From the NCBI GenBank assembly GCA_963728075.1, contig CAVSIP010000007.1, positions 496,001 through 560,000 of the forward strand: DNA of 64,000 bases, in the 5' to 3' direction. A program made the position numbers and the translations under genes. Each line of letters opens with the position of its first letter. Position 1 is the first letter of the stretch. The DNA is from CAVSIP01 sp963728075 (GTDB lineage: Bacteria; Actinomycetota; Actinomycetes; JAFAQI01; DASSKL01). Shown one piece after another: positions 34,601-42,897 of the stretch. The notes under the pieces are model-generated. The model searched no databases, had not been told where the DNA came from, and saw nothing but the letters and a program-made list of their open reading frames with translations.

Positions 34601-35653
34601 GTGACCGACAAGCCCGGCGACAGCAGCCAGCCCCGCGGGGTCGACCTGACCCGCGTCACCCCGTGGGTGACCGACCACGTCCCCGGCGTCACCCCACCGC
34701 TGACCGCACAGCTCATCGCGGGCGGCCGGTCGAACCTCACCTTCGGTCTCACCGACGCCAGCGGCCGCCGGATCGTGCTGCGCCGCCCGCCGCTGGGCAA
34801 CGTGCTGGCGACCGCGCACGACATGAGCCGTGAGTTCCGGCTGATCTCCGCGCTGCACCCGACGCCCGTGCCCGTCCCCCCACCCCTCGGGCTGTGCCAG
34901 GACGCCGGCGTCAACGACGCCGACTTCTACCTCATGGAGTTCGTCGACGGGGTCGTGCTCGACACCCTCGACAAGGCCGCCGGCATGAGCGAGCAGGCCC
35001 GCCACGCCGTCGGGCTCGACCTCGCGCACGTGGCCGCGCTGCTGCACGACGTGGACGTCGACGCGGTCGGCCTCGGCGACCTCGCCAAGCGCGCGGACTA
35101 CCTCGGCCGCCAGCTGCGCCGCTGGCACAAGCAGTACGAGAGCGTCGAGAGCCGCGACATCCCGGCCGTGACCGAGGCGCACCGCCGGCTGGTCGAGGCC
35201 AGGCCGGAGCAGCGTTACACCGGCATCGTCCACGGCGACTACCGGCTCGGCAACGTGCTCGTGAGCCCGCAGACCGGTCAGCTGCAGGCCGTCCTCGACT
35301 GGGAGCTGTGCACGCTCGGCGACGTGCTGGCCGACGTGGGCTGGATGCTCGCGTACTGGACCGAGCCGGGGGAGGCCTCCGGCGTGACGCTCGAGGCCAC
35401 GACCGCGCCGAGCGGGCTGGCGATCCGGCAGGACCTGCTGGACGCGTACGCGAAGGAGACCGGCCGGGACGTCTCCGACATGCCGTACTACGTGGCCTTC
35501 GCACAGTGGCGGATGGCGTGCATCATCGAAGGCGTGTACGCGCGCTACCGCGCCGGGGTCATGGGTGACCAGCCGGACGTGGACGTCGAGGCCTTCGGGC
35601 AGATGACGGTCCTGCGTGCCGAGGCGGCGCTGCAGACGTTGTCGGCCGCCTAG
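34601..35653 (+). CDS. APH-type phosphotransferase family protein (ACAD10/11-like kinase domain)
   Basis: The 350-residue product has an aminoglycoside-phosphotransferase-type kinase fold: LIAGGRSNLTFGLT (nucleotide loop), RRIVLRRPP (Lys/Arg region), the catalytic loop IVHGDYRLGNVLV and the metal-binding DWELCTLGDVLADVGW. This subtype resembles the N-terminal kinase domain of ACAD10/11 and many actinobacterial proteins near fatty acid genes. The substrate is unknown; antibiotic resistance should not be assumed. The GTG at 34601 is the first start after the divergent esterase gene. It lies 5 nt before the ECF sigma gene and is probably co-transcribed. Confidence 0.85.
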   Translation: MTDKPGDSSQPRGVDLTRVTPWVTDHVPGVTPPLTAQLIAGGRSNLTFGLTDASGRRIVLRRPPLGNVLATAHDMSREFRLISALHPTPVPVPPPLGLCQDAGVNDADFYLMEFVDGVVLDTLDKAAGMSEQARHAVGLDLAHVAALLHDVDVDAVGLGDLAKRADYLGRQLRRWHKQYESVESRDIPAVTEAHRRLVEARPEQRYTGIVHGDYRLGNVLVSPQTGQLQAVLDWELCTLGDVLADVGWMLAYWTEPGEASGVTLEATTAPSGLAIRQDLLDAYAKETGRDVSDMPYYVAFAQWRMACIIEGVYARYRAGVMGDQPDVDVEAFGQMTVLRAEAALQTLSAA

Positions 35654-35658
35654 CGGTC

Positions 35659-36234
35659 ATGGCGATCCCCGAGCTCGGCGACCGTTTCGCCGCGGTGCTC
35701 GAGGCCGCTCGCGACGGCGACGAGGCCGCCTTCGCGGAGCTGTTCCGCACGGTGCAGCCGCGGCTGCTGCGGTTCCTGCGCGGCCTCGCCGGGCCGATGG
35801 CCGACGACGTGGCCGCCGAGGCGTGGGTGCGCGTGGTCGGCGACCTCGGCAGGTTCAGCGGCGACGAGGCGGGCTTCCGGGCCTGGGTGTTCACCATCGC
35901 CCGGCACCGCTGGCTGGACGCCCGCCGCGCGGCGTCCCGGCGACCGGCCGAGGCGTACAGCGGCGACGAGGAGCTCCTCGAGTGGGCTGCCGAGGAGGAC
36001 GTCGAGGCCGCGGTGGAGGAGGGCATCTCCACCGAGCGGGCGCTGCGGCTCATCGCGTCGCTGCCGCCCGACCAGGCCGAGGTCGTCCTGCTGCGGGTGG
36101 TCGCCGGGCTGGACGTGAAGGCCACCGCCGAAGTGGTGGGCAAGCGGCCTGGGGCCGTACGGGTCCTGGCCCACCGGGGGCTGCAGCGGCTGGCGAAGCT
36201 GCTCGCAGAGTCACCCTCCGAAGCCGGGGTGTAA
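35659..36234 (+). CDS. ECF-type RNA polymerase sigma factor
   Basis: This 191-residue protein has sigma region 2 (FAELFRTVQPRLLRFLRGLA, then AEAWVRVVGDL and FRAWVFTIARHRWLDARR) and region 4 (ERALRLIASLPPDQAEVVLL, then KATAEVVGKRPGAVRVLAHR), as in extracytoplasmic-function sigma factors. It directs transcription of a regulon that cannot be told from this window. The ATG follows the phosphotransferase stop by 5 nt. The next gene encodes a membrane protein likely to be its partner. A classical zinc-binding anti-sigma motif is absent from that partner. Confidence 0.9.
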   Translation: MAIPELGDRFAAVLEAARDGDEAAFAELFRTVQPRLLRFLRGLAGPMADDVAAEAWVRVVGDLGRFSGDEAGFRAWVFTIARHRWLDARRAASRRPAEAYSGDEELLEWAAEEDVEAAVEEGISTERALRLIASLPPDQAEVVLLRVVAGLDVKATAEVVGKRPGAVRVLAHRGLQRLAKLLAESPSEAGV

Positions 36235-36260
36235 CGCATTACCGATGTGAGGCGGTTCCC

Positions 36261-37082
36261 ATGGTGATGAACAGGCGAGGCACCTCGGGCGCAGACGAGC
36301 CGGTCGTGGACCGACAGCTCGTCGAGCGCCTGCTGGCTGCTCCGGCGGAGCCGGCCGACGACGCCCCCCAGGGGCTGTCGGCGGTGCTGTCCGCTGCTGC
36401 GTCGTTCGACTCCCCCGGTGACGGGCCCTTGCCGGGAGAGCTGGAGGCGCTGGCGGCGTTCCGTGTGGCGCAGGCGGCGGTGCCCACCAGGACCCCATGG
36501 AGGAACCGCATGATCGGCAAGTTCGCGCTCGGCAAGCTCGCGGCGGCTGCGGTCGCCGGCACCCTCGGCCTCGCCACCGCCGGTGGCGTCGCGGCCGCGG
36601 CGACCGGCTCACTGCCCGCCTCCGCACAGAACGGCGTTGCCAACTTCGTGGCTCACGTCGGCATCTCCCTGCCGAAGGCCGAGGACAGCACGCAGCAGAC
36701 CGACACCCCGGACTCGACCGGCGCCAGCTCCGACGCGAAGCCGACGGACAACCACGGCGCGGACGTCTCCAAGGCGGCGACCAGCCACGACGGCGAGACC
36801 GAGCCGGGCGACCACGGCAAGATCGTTTCCAGTGTTGCCTCCGACGGCAAGAGCAAGGCCGGCGAGGACCACGGCAAGTCCGGCGACCACCCGGCCGGCA
36901 GCACCGACCAGACGAAGCCCGAGACCGAGCCGCAGCCCGAGTCGCAGCCGAACGACCACGCCACGTCGGGCCCGGACCGCTCCACCGAGGCCAAGGACCA
37001 GAGCAAGCCCGACACCACCCAGAGCTCCGGCGACAGCACGTCGTCGGACGGCACGGGCTCCCACGGGAGCACCGACCAGTAA
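36261..37082 (+). CDS. Sigma-factor-linked membrane protein with long acidic extracytoplasmic tail
   Basis: This 273-residue protein reads in three parts. The N-terminal cytoplasmic part (about 1-85) contains VVDRQLVERLLAAPAE and 'LPGELEALAAFRVAQAA', as in proteins encoded next to ECF sigma factors in other actinobacteria. One membrane helix follows (about 93-115, 'LAAAAVAGTLGLATAGGVAA'). A hydrophilic tail of about 150 residues rich in Ser, Thr, Asp, Gly and His then runs to the end. It lies 26 nt after the sigma gene, so an anti-sigma role is likely but unproven. The tail is low complexity and probably disordered. A strong terminator follows. Confidence 0.75.
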   Translation: MVMNRRGTSGADEPVVDRQLVERLLAAPAEPADDAPQGLSAVLSAAASFDSPGDGPLPGELEALAAFRVAQAAVPTRTPWRNRMIGKFALGKLAAAAVAGTLGLATAGGVAAAATGSLPASAQNGVANFVAHVGISLPKAEDSTQQTDTPDSTGASSDAKPTDNHGADVSKAATSHDGETEPGDHGKIVSSVASDGKSKAGEDHGKSGDHPAGSTDQTKPETEPQPESQPNDHATSGPDRSTEAKDQSKPDTTQSSGDSTSSDGTGSHGSTDQ

Positions 37083-37102
37083 CGCCACCATCCCCGCTGA
37101 CG

Positions 37103-37136
37103 ACGCCCCGGCCGCACCCCCGCGCGGCCGGGGCGT
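37103..37136 (+). terminator. Terminator of the sigma-factor operon
   Basis: ACGCCCCGGCCGC (37103-37115) and GCGGCCGGGGCGT (37124-37136) form a perfect 13-bp stem with an 8-nt loop, 20 nt after the membrane-protein stop. Confidence 0.85.
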
Positions 37137-37167
37137 TCGTCGTCCGCCCACCGGAGCGGGCGCGACG

Positions 37168-37180
37168 TACCCTCGATGCC
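37168..37180 (+). promoter_or_regulatory. Leaderless -10 box (TACCCT) of the ygfZ gene
   Basis: TACCCT (37168-37173) is followed by 7 nt and the ATG, after the terminator of the preceding operon. No Shine-Dalgarno sequence is visible. Confidence 0.55.
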
Positions 37181-38134
37181 ATGGTCAGCCCGCTGCTCGC
37201 CCTGCCCGGCGCCGTCGAGGCGGACCCGCCCGACGCCGGGGTCGCCGCGCACTACGGCGAGCCGTTCCACGAGCAGCGCCGGCTCGCCGAACAGGCAGCG
37301 GTCGTCGACCGCAGCAACCGCGGCGTCCTGAGTGTGCGCGGCGTCGACCGGCTGTCCTGGCTGCACTCGCTGACCACCCAGCACCTCGAGCACCTGCCGG
37401 CCGGGCAGGCCGTGGAGGGGCTGTTCCTCGACGCGCACGGCCGTGTCGAGCACCACTTCGTCGCGTACGACGACGGCGAGACGACCTGGCTCGACGTCGA
37501 GGCGGCGTCCACCGCACCGCTGCTGGAGTACCTGCAGAAGATGGTGTTCATGCTCCGCGTCGAGCCGGCGGACGTCACCGCCGACTGGGCGGTGCTCACC
37601 CTCGGCGGACCGCAGCGACCCCCCCTACCCGAAGGGGTGCAGGCGCGCGAGCTGCCGTGGGGCACCGACCTGCTCGTCCCGCGGGAGCGGCTGCGCGCGG
37701 TCGTCGACGACCTCGGCGTACCCGTCGCCGGCATGGACGCGTTCGAGGCGCTGCGGGTGGCGGCGCACCGGCCCCGGCTCGGCAGGGACACCGACCACCG
37801 CACGATCCCGCACGAGCTCGGCTGGCTGGAGTCCGCCGTCCACCTGGAGAAGGGGTGCTACCGCGGCCAGGAGACCGTCGCCCGGGTGCACAACCTGGGC
37901 CGGCCGCCGCGCCGGCTGGTGTTCCTGCACCTCGACGGCACCGAGGTGCACCTGCCGTCGACCGGCGCCCCGGTGGAGGTCGACGGCCGCCAGGTCGGCT
38001 ACGTCGGCACCGCCGTCCGCCACTACGAGCTCGGCCCGATCGCCCTCGCGGTGGTCAAGCGCAACACCGACGACGCCGCGCCGATGACGGCCGGCGGCAT
38101 CCCCGCGTCCGCGGAGCGGGTCGTCGACGCCTGA
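37181..38134 (+). CDS. ygfZ: YgfZ/GcvT-like folate-binding protein for iron-sulfur cluster maturation
   Basis: The 317-residue protein belongs to the YgfZ/CAF17 family, which assists assembly or repair of certain iron-sulfur enzymes and is related to glycine-cleavage T-protein. The family hallmark KGCYRGQE is present at about residue 224, following the 'IPHELGWLESAVHLEKGCY' block, with the folate-fold start 'VDRSNRGVLSVRGVDRLSWL'. Length is normal. It has its own leaderless promoter and ends 7 nt before a large hairpin element, which also separates it from the convergent phosphotransferase gene. Confidence 0.9.
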   Translation: MVSPLLALPGAVEADPPDAGVAAHYGEPFHEQRRLAEQAAVVDRSNRGVLSVRGVDRLSWLHSLTTQHLEHLPAGQAVEGLFLDAHGRVEHHFVAYDDGETTWLDVEAASTAPLLEYLQKMVFMLRVEPADVTADWAVLTLGGPQRPPLPEGVQARELPWGTDLLVPRERLRAVVDDLGVPVAGMDAFEALRVAAHRPRLGRDTDHRTIPHELGWLESAVHLEKGCYRGQETVARVHNLGRPPRRLVFLHLDGTEVHLPSTGAPVEVDGRQVGYVGTAVRHYELGPIALAVVKRNTDDAAPMTAGGIPASAERVVDA

Positions 38135-38140
38135 CCCGCC

Positions 38141-38187
38141 GGTTGTGAAGAAAAGTGGCACGCTCACGTGCACTTCGCTTCACAACC
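38141..38187. repeat. 47-bp palindromic element, copy 1 (also bidirectional terminator)
   Basis: The outer stem GGTTGTGAAG (38141-38150) pairs with CTTCACAACC (38178-38187). An inner stem AAGTGGCACG pairs with CGTGCACTT with one bulged G around a CTCA loop. The core aligns without gaps, in 45 nt, to the reverse complement of the element at 50932-50975 plus its flanking base. It sits between convergent genes. Confidence 0.75.
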
Positions 38188-38191
38188 GTGG

Positions 38192-38863
38192 TCAGGTCGG
38201 GGTGTGGCGGTCGGCGATGCGCTGCATCGCCGCGAGCTCCGCGGCGGACATGTTCGGGTCGTGGCGCCGGTGCGCGACGACGGCCGCGAGGTACGGGGCC
38301 GCCGCGGCGGTGTCCACGCCGCTGAGGAACGCCTGCAGGAACGCCTGCCGGCCGGCCACCGTGAGCACCCGGATGAGCGCGCCGCCCTGCGGGGTGCCGC
38401 AGGCGTTGAGCAGCCAGGACTCGGCCACGTCGGCGGCGCGGGGGCCGCGGGCGACGTTCGACCAGTCGATGAGCACCGGGCCGCGGGCGGTGAGCAGCAC
38501 GTTGTCGGGGTGCAGGTCGCGGTGCAGGACGCCGCTGCCCGGACCGTACGGCTCGGGCAGCCCGTCCGGCGCGGGTACCGCGTCGAGCGCCCGGTGCAGG
38601 GCGGCCAGGGTGCGGCCGTGCCGGCGGATCAGCCACGGCCGCCGCTGCAGGTCCGCCAGCATGCTCACCCCGTCGACGCGCTCCATCACCATGTCCGGCC
38701 CGTCCGCGCTGACCACGCGGGGGACCGGGACGCCGTGCTCGGCGAGCCACGCCATGGCGGTCGCCTCACGCAGCGAGTCGACCGCGATCCGGTAGCGGCG
38801 CAGCACCGTCCCGTCGCCGAGGTCGTACACGTCGGCGGCCCGTCCCCGGGCGAGCAGCTGCAT
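38192..38863 (-). CDS. Phosphotransferase (APH/choline kinase-like)
   Basis: This 223-residue protein is a compact protein-kinase-fold phosphotransferase. It has the start LLARGRAADVYDLGDGTVLR, the hinge region MVMERVDGVSM, the catalytic loop VLHRDLHPDNVLL and the metal-binding VLIDWSNVARG. It is shorter than typical aminoglycoside kinases, and the substrate is unknown. The ATG at 38863 lies only 6 bp from the divergent Nudix start, so both genes must be expressed from overlapping, probably leaderless, promoters. Its 3' end meets the hairpin element. Confidence 0.85.
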   Translation of the reverse strand: MQLLARGRAADVYDLGDGTVLRRYRIAVDSLREATAMAWLAEHGVPVPRVVSADGPDMVMERVDGVSMLADLQRRPWLIRRHGRTLAALHRALDAVPAPDGLPEPYGPGSGVLHRDLHPDNVLLTARGPVLIDWSNVARGPRAADVAESWLLNACGTPQGGALIRVLTVAGRQAFLQAFLSGVDTAAAAPYLAAVVAHRRHDPNMSAAELAAMQRIADRHTPT

Positions 38864-38869
38864 GCCGCC

Positions 38870-39493
38870 ATGATGTCGGGTGTGATCGCCCTCGACGACG
38901 CCTTGCGCGAACGGCTGGTCACCAACCTCGCCGGCTTCGCCGTCCGGCGCGAGGAGCTCGCCGACCTCACCCACGCGGCCGTGGCCATCACCGTCGTCGC
39001 CCGCCGCGGCGAGGCCTGCTTCCTGCTCACCCGGCGTACGGCGACGCTGCGCAACCACTCCGGCCAGTACGCGCTGCCGGGCGGGCGGGTGGACCCGGGG
39101 GAGACCGCGGAGCAGGCGGCGCTGCGCGAGCTGCACGAGGAGCTCGGTCTCGACCTCGGCCCCGACCGCGTGCTCGGCCGGCTCGACGACTACCCGACCC
39201 GGTCCGGGTACGCGATGGCCCCGGTCGTCGTGTGGGGCGCCGACGCCGGCCCGGTGCGGCCGAGCCCGCACGAGGTCGCCCGCGTGCACTACGTGCCGCT
39301 GGCGCAGCTGCAGCAGCCGCCGATCATCGTCGAGGAGCCGGGCAACCCCGACCGGGTGATGCGGCTGCGGCTGCAGGGCCGGTTCATCCACGCGCCGACG
39401 GCGGCGGTGCTGCACCAGTTCGCGGAGGTCGGGCTCGCCGGCCGGACGACACGGGTGCGCCACTTCGGCCAGCCGCGGTTCACCTGGCGGTAG
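38870..39493 (+). CDS. Nudix hydrolase, CoA-pyrophosphatase (NudL)-like
   Basis: The product has about 207 residues. The Nudix box runs from GGRVDPGETAEQAALREL to HEELGL and matches GX5EX7REUXEEXGU. It is preceded by LRNHSGQYALPGG, corresponding to the LxxHxGQ(V/I)xFPGG motif that marks CoA pyrophosphatases. Predicted substrates are CoA or acyl-CoA. 'PIIVEEPGNPDRVMRLRLQG' near the C-terminus fits that group. The start could be ATG 38870 or 38873 or GTG 38882; the divergent phosphotransferase gene begins 6 bp away from the first of these. Confidence 0.88.
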   Translation: MMSGVIALDDALRERLVTNLAGFAVRREELADLTHAAVAITVVARRGEACFLLTRRTATLRNHSGQYALPGGRVDPGETAEQAALRELHEELGLDLGPDRVLGRLDDYPTRSGYAMAPVVVWGADAGPVRPSPHEVARVHYVPLAQLQQPPIIVEEPGNPDRVMRLRLQGRFIHAPTAAVLHQFAEVGLAGRTTRVRHFGQPRFTWR

Positions 39494-39502
39494 GCGCAGG
39501 GG

Positions 39503-42298
39503 TCAGACCGCGCCCGCGCCGACCCCGCCGAGGATCGCACCGCCCAGCGGCCACCAGCCCACCTGCAGCGTGCGCACGTACACCGCGCCGTTGATGCCCG
39601 GCGCGTAGACACGCAGCCCGTCCGGCAGCACGGCCAGCCCCGGCGGGCCGGCGGTCTGGCCGCCGAGCGACCGCGGCGCCGACCAGGCGCCGGCCACCCA
39701 CTGGCGGTAGACGACGTCGCCGGCCGGGCCCCGGCAGGCCAGGTAGGCGAGGCCGTCGAGCGCTGCGAGCGCCGGCGCCCCGGTACAGCTGCCCGGCAGC
39801 GGCTGCCAGGCGGGCGTGTCGAGCGTGCGCCACGCCGGCTGGCCGCTGGTGGTGGTCGCGACGAACGTCAGCCGCCCGCCCACGACGGCCGCCGCCGGCG
39901 GCCCGCTGGCGGTCACACCCAGGTCGTGCCAGCCGCCCAGCGTCGGCAGCGCACCCGCGGTGACGTCGCCCCAGGCGACGAACGCGCGGTGCTGCTGGGT
40001 CTCGCAGGTGACGTACAGCGTGTCGCCGACGACCGCACCGTTGACCTGCCAGCAGAACTGCCCGCCGTCGAGCGGCTGCCAGTCGGCGCCGCCGGTGCGC
40101 ACGACCGGCCGGTGGTTGGTGTCGGTGCCGAGGTAGTACGTCTGGCTGCGCCAGCCGACGACCGCCGGTGACGAGGTGAGCGTGCCGGCGACCGGTACCC
40201 AGCCGCCCGAGCGCAGCACGTACATCTGCCCGTTGACGCCGCGCACGGCGACCTGCGGGGCGCGCATCGCGACCGGGTCGGTCACCGCCGGCGAGGAGAC
40301 GTTGCCGGCGCCGTCGGTGGCCGTGACCCGCAGCCGGTACGCGGCACCGGTCGGCACCGTGATCCGGGCGAACCCGCCCGCGGCGGCGTACGTGGTGAAC
40401 CACAGCGCCGGCGCGCTGCCGCCGGACTCGGTCGTCAGCTCGATCCGGTAGCCCAGCCCGGACGACGGCGCCGGGTCGGTCGCGCTCCAGCGGGCGGTCA
40501 GCCGACCGGGACCGTCCGCGGCCAGGGACGCCGTGACCACCGGTGCCCGGGTGTCGAGGACGACCGGGGTGCTCATGGTGAGGCAGCCGGTGGGGACGGC
40601 CAGCGCGAGCCCGATGCTCGTGGCCCGGTCGCCGGGGGAGAGCTGTACGGCACCGGTGGCCGGCGTGGCCTCACCCGTAGGCGTGTCGCAGGTCTGCGGC
40701 CCCTCGCCCACGGTGTAGGCGCCGACCGACAGGTTGCTGGGGATCGTCGCGTCGTACGTGACCGTGCCGTCGCGGCTGCCCGCGGGCAGGGAGAGCACCG
40801 GCTGGGTGAGCGCGGGGGCGAGCGTCTGCCACTGCGGGGCGCCGAGACCGGTCGCGAGGTCGTAGCCGGCACCGGCGAGGTAGGTGCCGTTGCCGCCGGT
40901 GACGACGTCGCGGAAGCCTTCGGGGTGCGCGTACAGCACCGGCAGCAGGTTGCCGACGCCACGCGTACGGCCGAGCGAGCTCAGCGTCGAGGCGTACAGC
41001 GCCGCCTGCAGCGGAGCGCCGACGCTCGTACCGGACGCGGTCCACCAGCGCTGCCCGGTGCCGTCGCCGGACCAGTAGACGCTGAACCCGACGTCCGGGG
41101 CGGCCGCGGAGGCGATGTCGGGGACCAGGCGGGCACTGGGCAGCCCGGCGGCGCCGGCCTGCCAGCCGGGCCGGGGGAACACGCTCGACGGCCCGCCGCC
41201 GCCCGCATCCGCGCGGCCCGGTGCGAGGGCGTCCGGCCCCCATGCCGTCTCGGCCCAGCGTCCGTCCGCGGTCTTGGCCAGGTCCGTGCCGCCGACGGCG
41301 ACCGCGTGCGGCGACGAGGCGGGGAAGTCGACGGCCGGCTGGCCGGCCCACGGTGTCCCGGCCGGGCAGTCGTACGCGCCGTTGTCGCCGGTCGACGCGA
41401 ACACCGTGACGCCCATGGCGGTGAGCAGCTCGATCTGGTCCTCGATCGCCCGGATGGTGTCGGCGCCGAGGTCCTGCTCGCAGTCACCCCAGGAGGTGGC
41501 GACAGCGGCGATGCGCAGCCCGGAGGCGACGTCGGCCGCCAGCCGCTGCCACGCGAGCACGGCGCCCTGCCGGTCGTTGGTGGTCACGTACACGCGCTGG
41601 CGGGCGAGCGGGGCGCCGGCCAGGATCGCCTCCTGGTCGAGGGCCACCTCGAAGTCGTCGCCGGGGTAGTCGGGCCGGGCCACGTCCGCGCCGTTCACCG
41701 ACACCGCGGTCAGCGACGGGACGGGCAGGCCGGTGGCGGTCGCGTACTCCACCAGGTCGCCACCGCCGGACGTGCCGGCGAGCTGGGACCAGCCGCTGAA
41801 CTGGATGCTGGCGACCGTGGTGCCGAGCCCGCGGGCGGCGTCGGCGGTGCTGTACGCCCGGCGAAGGTCACCCGAGGTGTAGCCGGCGCGGTGGTGCCAC
41901 ACCCGCTGCTGCTCGACGCCGACGACCGCGCGGGCGTCGGCGCGCAGCGCGTCGGGCACCCGGCCGTCCGGGAACAGCCGACGGACGGTGCCGGCGGCGG
42001 CCCGTACGGTCACCTTCCAGGCGTCGCCGCCGGTGACGGTGAGCCCGTGGTCGCGCAGCCAGGTGGTGACGTGGTCACGGGCCTGCTGGCTGGGGGCGAC
42101 GACGGCGGCGGCACGGTGGGTGTCGGCCCGTGCCGGCTGGCTCGCCGCACGGGCGAGGGCGGTGGGCCGCCCGGGGGCGAGGGCGATGGTGACGTCGACG
42201 CCGGGGTCGGCCGCGTACGCCGGCACGGTGACAGCCGCCACCGGCAGTAGCACAGTGGCGCTCAGCAGCCCCGCTGACACGCGGCGTAGCCATCGCAC
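39503..42298 (-). CDS. Secreted sedolisin (peptidase S53) with C-terminal propeller-like domain
   Basis: The product has about 931 residues: a signal peptide (about 1-31, ending VPAYA), an activation propeptide, an S53 serine-carboxyl protease domain, an Ig-like segment and a C-terminal region of repeated 'W(V/M)P..G' and 'V.G..L.F' strands. Catalytic residues visible are Glu and Asp in FEVALDQEAI (about 214 and 218), Asp in ASTGDNGAYDC, and Ser in SGTSVGAPLQA (about 423). The Ca2+ site FRDVVTGGNG..GYDLATGLG is also present. Sedolisins act at acidic pH outside the cell. The GTG at 42298 gives a proper signal peptide; upstream in-frame codons would not. It converges with the Nudix gene. Confidence 0.88.
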   Translation of the reverse strand: MRWLRRVSAGLLSATVLLPVAAVTVPAYAADPGVDVTIALAPGRPTALARAASQPARADTHRAAAVVAPSQQARDHVTTWLRDHGLTVTGGDAWKVTVRAAAGTVRRLFPDGRVPDALRADARAVVGVEQQRVWHHRAGYTSGDLRRAYSTADAARGLGTTVASIQFSGWSQLAGTSGGGDLVEYATATGLPVPSLTAVSVNGADVARPDYPGDDFEVALDQEAILAGAPLARQRVYVTTNDRQGAVLAWQRLAADVASGLRIAAVATSWGDCEQDLGADTIRAIEDQIELLTAMGVTVFASTGDNGAYDCPAGTPWAGQPAVDFPASSPHAVAVGGTDLAKTADGRWAETAWGPDALAPGRADAGGGGPSSVFPRPGWQAGAAGLPSARLVPDIASAAAPDVGFSVYWSGDGTGQRWWTASGTSVGAPLQAALYASTLSSLGRTRGVGNLLPVLYAHPEGFRDVVTGGNGTYLAGAGYDLATGLGAPQWQTLAPALTQPVLSLPAGSRDGTVTYDATIPSNLSVGAYTVGEGPQTCDTPTGEATPATGAVQLSPGDRATSIGLALAVPTGCLTMSTPVVLDTRAPVVTASLAADGPGRLTARWSATDPAPSSGLGYRIELTTESGGSAPALWFTTYAAAGGFARITVPTGAAYRLRVTATDGAGNVSSPAVTDPVAMRAPQVAVRGVNGQMYVLRSGGWVPVAGTLTSSPAVVGWRSQTYYLGTDTNHRPVVRTGGADWQPLDGGQFCWQVNGAVVGDTLYVTCETQQHRAFVAWGDVTAGALPTLGGWHDLGVTASGPPAAAVVGGRLTFVATTTSGQPAWRTLDTPAWQPLPGSCTGAPALAALDGLAYLACRGPAGDVVYRQWVAGAWSAPRSLGGQTAGPPGLAVLPDGLRVYAPGINGAVYVRTLQVGWWPLGGAILGGVGAGAV

Positions 42299-42348
42299 AC
42301 TGTCTGTATCGGGACAGGGGCCGACTTTCTTACACACGACTTTTCGGG

Positions 42349-42774
42349 CTACGTCTCGAGCAGGATCGTGACCGGCCCGTCGTTGACGAGCTCGACCTCC
42401 ATGTGGGCGCCGAATCGTCCCGTTTGCACGGCGGCACCGCGTTCGCGCAGCGCCGCGGCGACGGCCTCGACGAGCGGCTCGGCGACGTCCCCCGGCGCGG
42501 CGGCGGACCACGACGGGCGCCGCCCCTTGCGGGTGTCGGCGTAGAGCGTGAACTGGCTGACGACGAGGAACGGGGCGCCGACGTCCGCGGCGCTGCGCTC
42601 GCCGTCGAGGATCCGCAGGCCGTGCAGCTTGGCGGCGAGCGCGTCGGCGTGGTCACGGTCGTCGGCGTGTGTCACCCCCACGAGGACGACCAGCCCCGGC
42701 GCCGGCAGCTCGCCCACCACCGCACCGTCGACCCGTACGCAGGCCCGACTCGCCCGCTGTACCACCGCCCGCAC
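42349..42774 (-). CDS. dtd: D-aminoacyl-tRNA deacylase
   Basis: This 141-residue cytoplasmic enzyme removes D-amino acids wrongly attached to tRNA. The family signatures are present: MRAVVQRASRACVRVDG at the start, the catalytic SQFTLYADTRKGRRPSW, and the NDGPVTI motif near the C-terminus corresponding to NxGP(V/F)T. The length matches DTD1 proteins. The start is a GTG. It lies downstream of the DUF4388 gene on the same strand, separated by a G-rich repeat, and 50 nt upstream of the sedolisin gene. Confidence 0.93.
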   Translation of the reverse strand: MRAVVQRASRACVRVDGAVVGELPAPGLVVLVGVTHADDRDHADALAAKLHGLRILDGERSAADVGAPFLVVSQFTLYADTRKGRRPSWSAAAPGDVAEPLVEAVAAALRERGAAVQTGRFGAHMEVELVNDGPVTILLET

Positions 42775-42842
42775 CCCCCAATTGTCGCCGTCTCACCGGG
42801 ATTTGGGGGGTGGCCGTCTGCAAGTTGAGCTGTCTCGCGGAC

Positions 42843-42876
42843 GGGCTGGGCTGGGCTGGGCTGGGCTGGGCTGGGC
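42843..42876 (+). repeat. GGGCT tandem repeat (six units plus GGGC)
   Basis: Six perfect 5-bp units give seven GGG runs separated by CT on the plus strand. It lies in the 123-bp gap between the DUF4388 and dtd genes, which are both on the minus strand. It can form a G-quadruplex on the non-template strand side and may vary in length. Confidence 0.85.
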
Positions 42877-42897
42877 ACCGTCGGCCCGGTAGCGGCG

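Noticed and set aside
38192..38863. Antibiotic-resistance kinase.
   Set aside because: The catalytic loop is shared by many choline, homoserine and lipopolysaccharide kinase-like proteins; nothing points to an antibiotic substrate.
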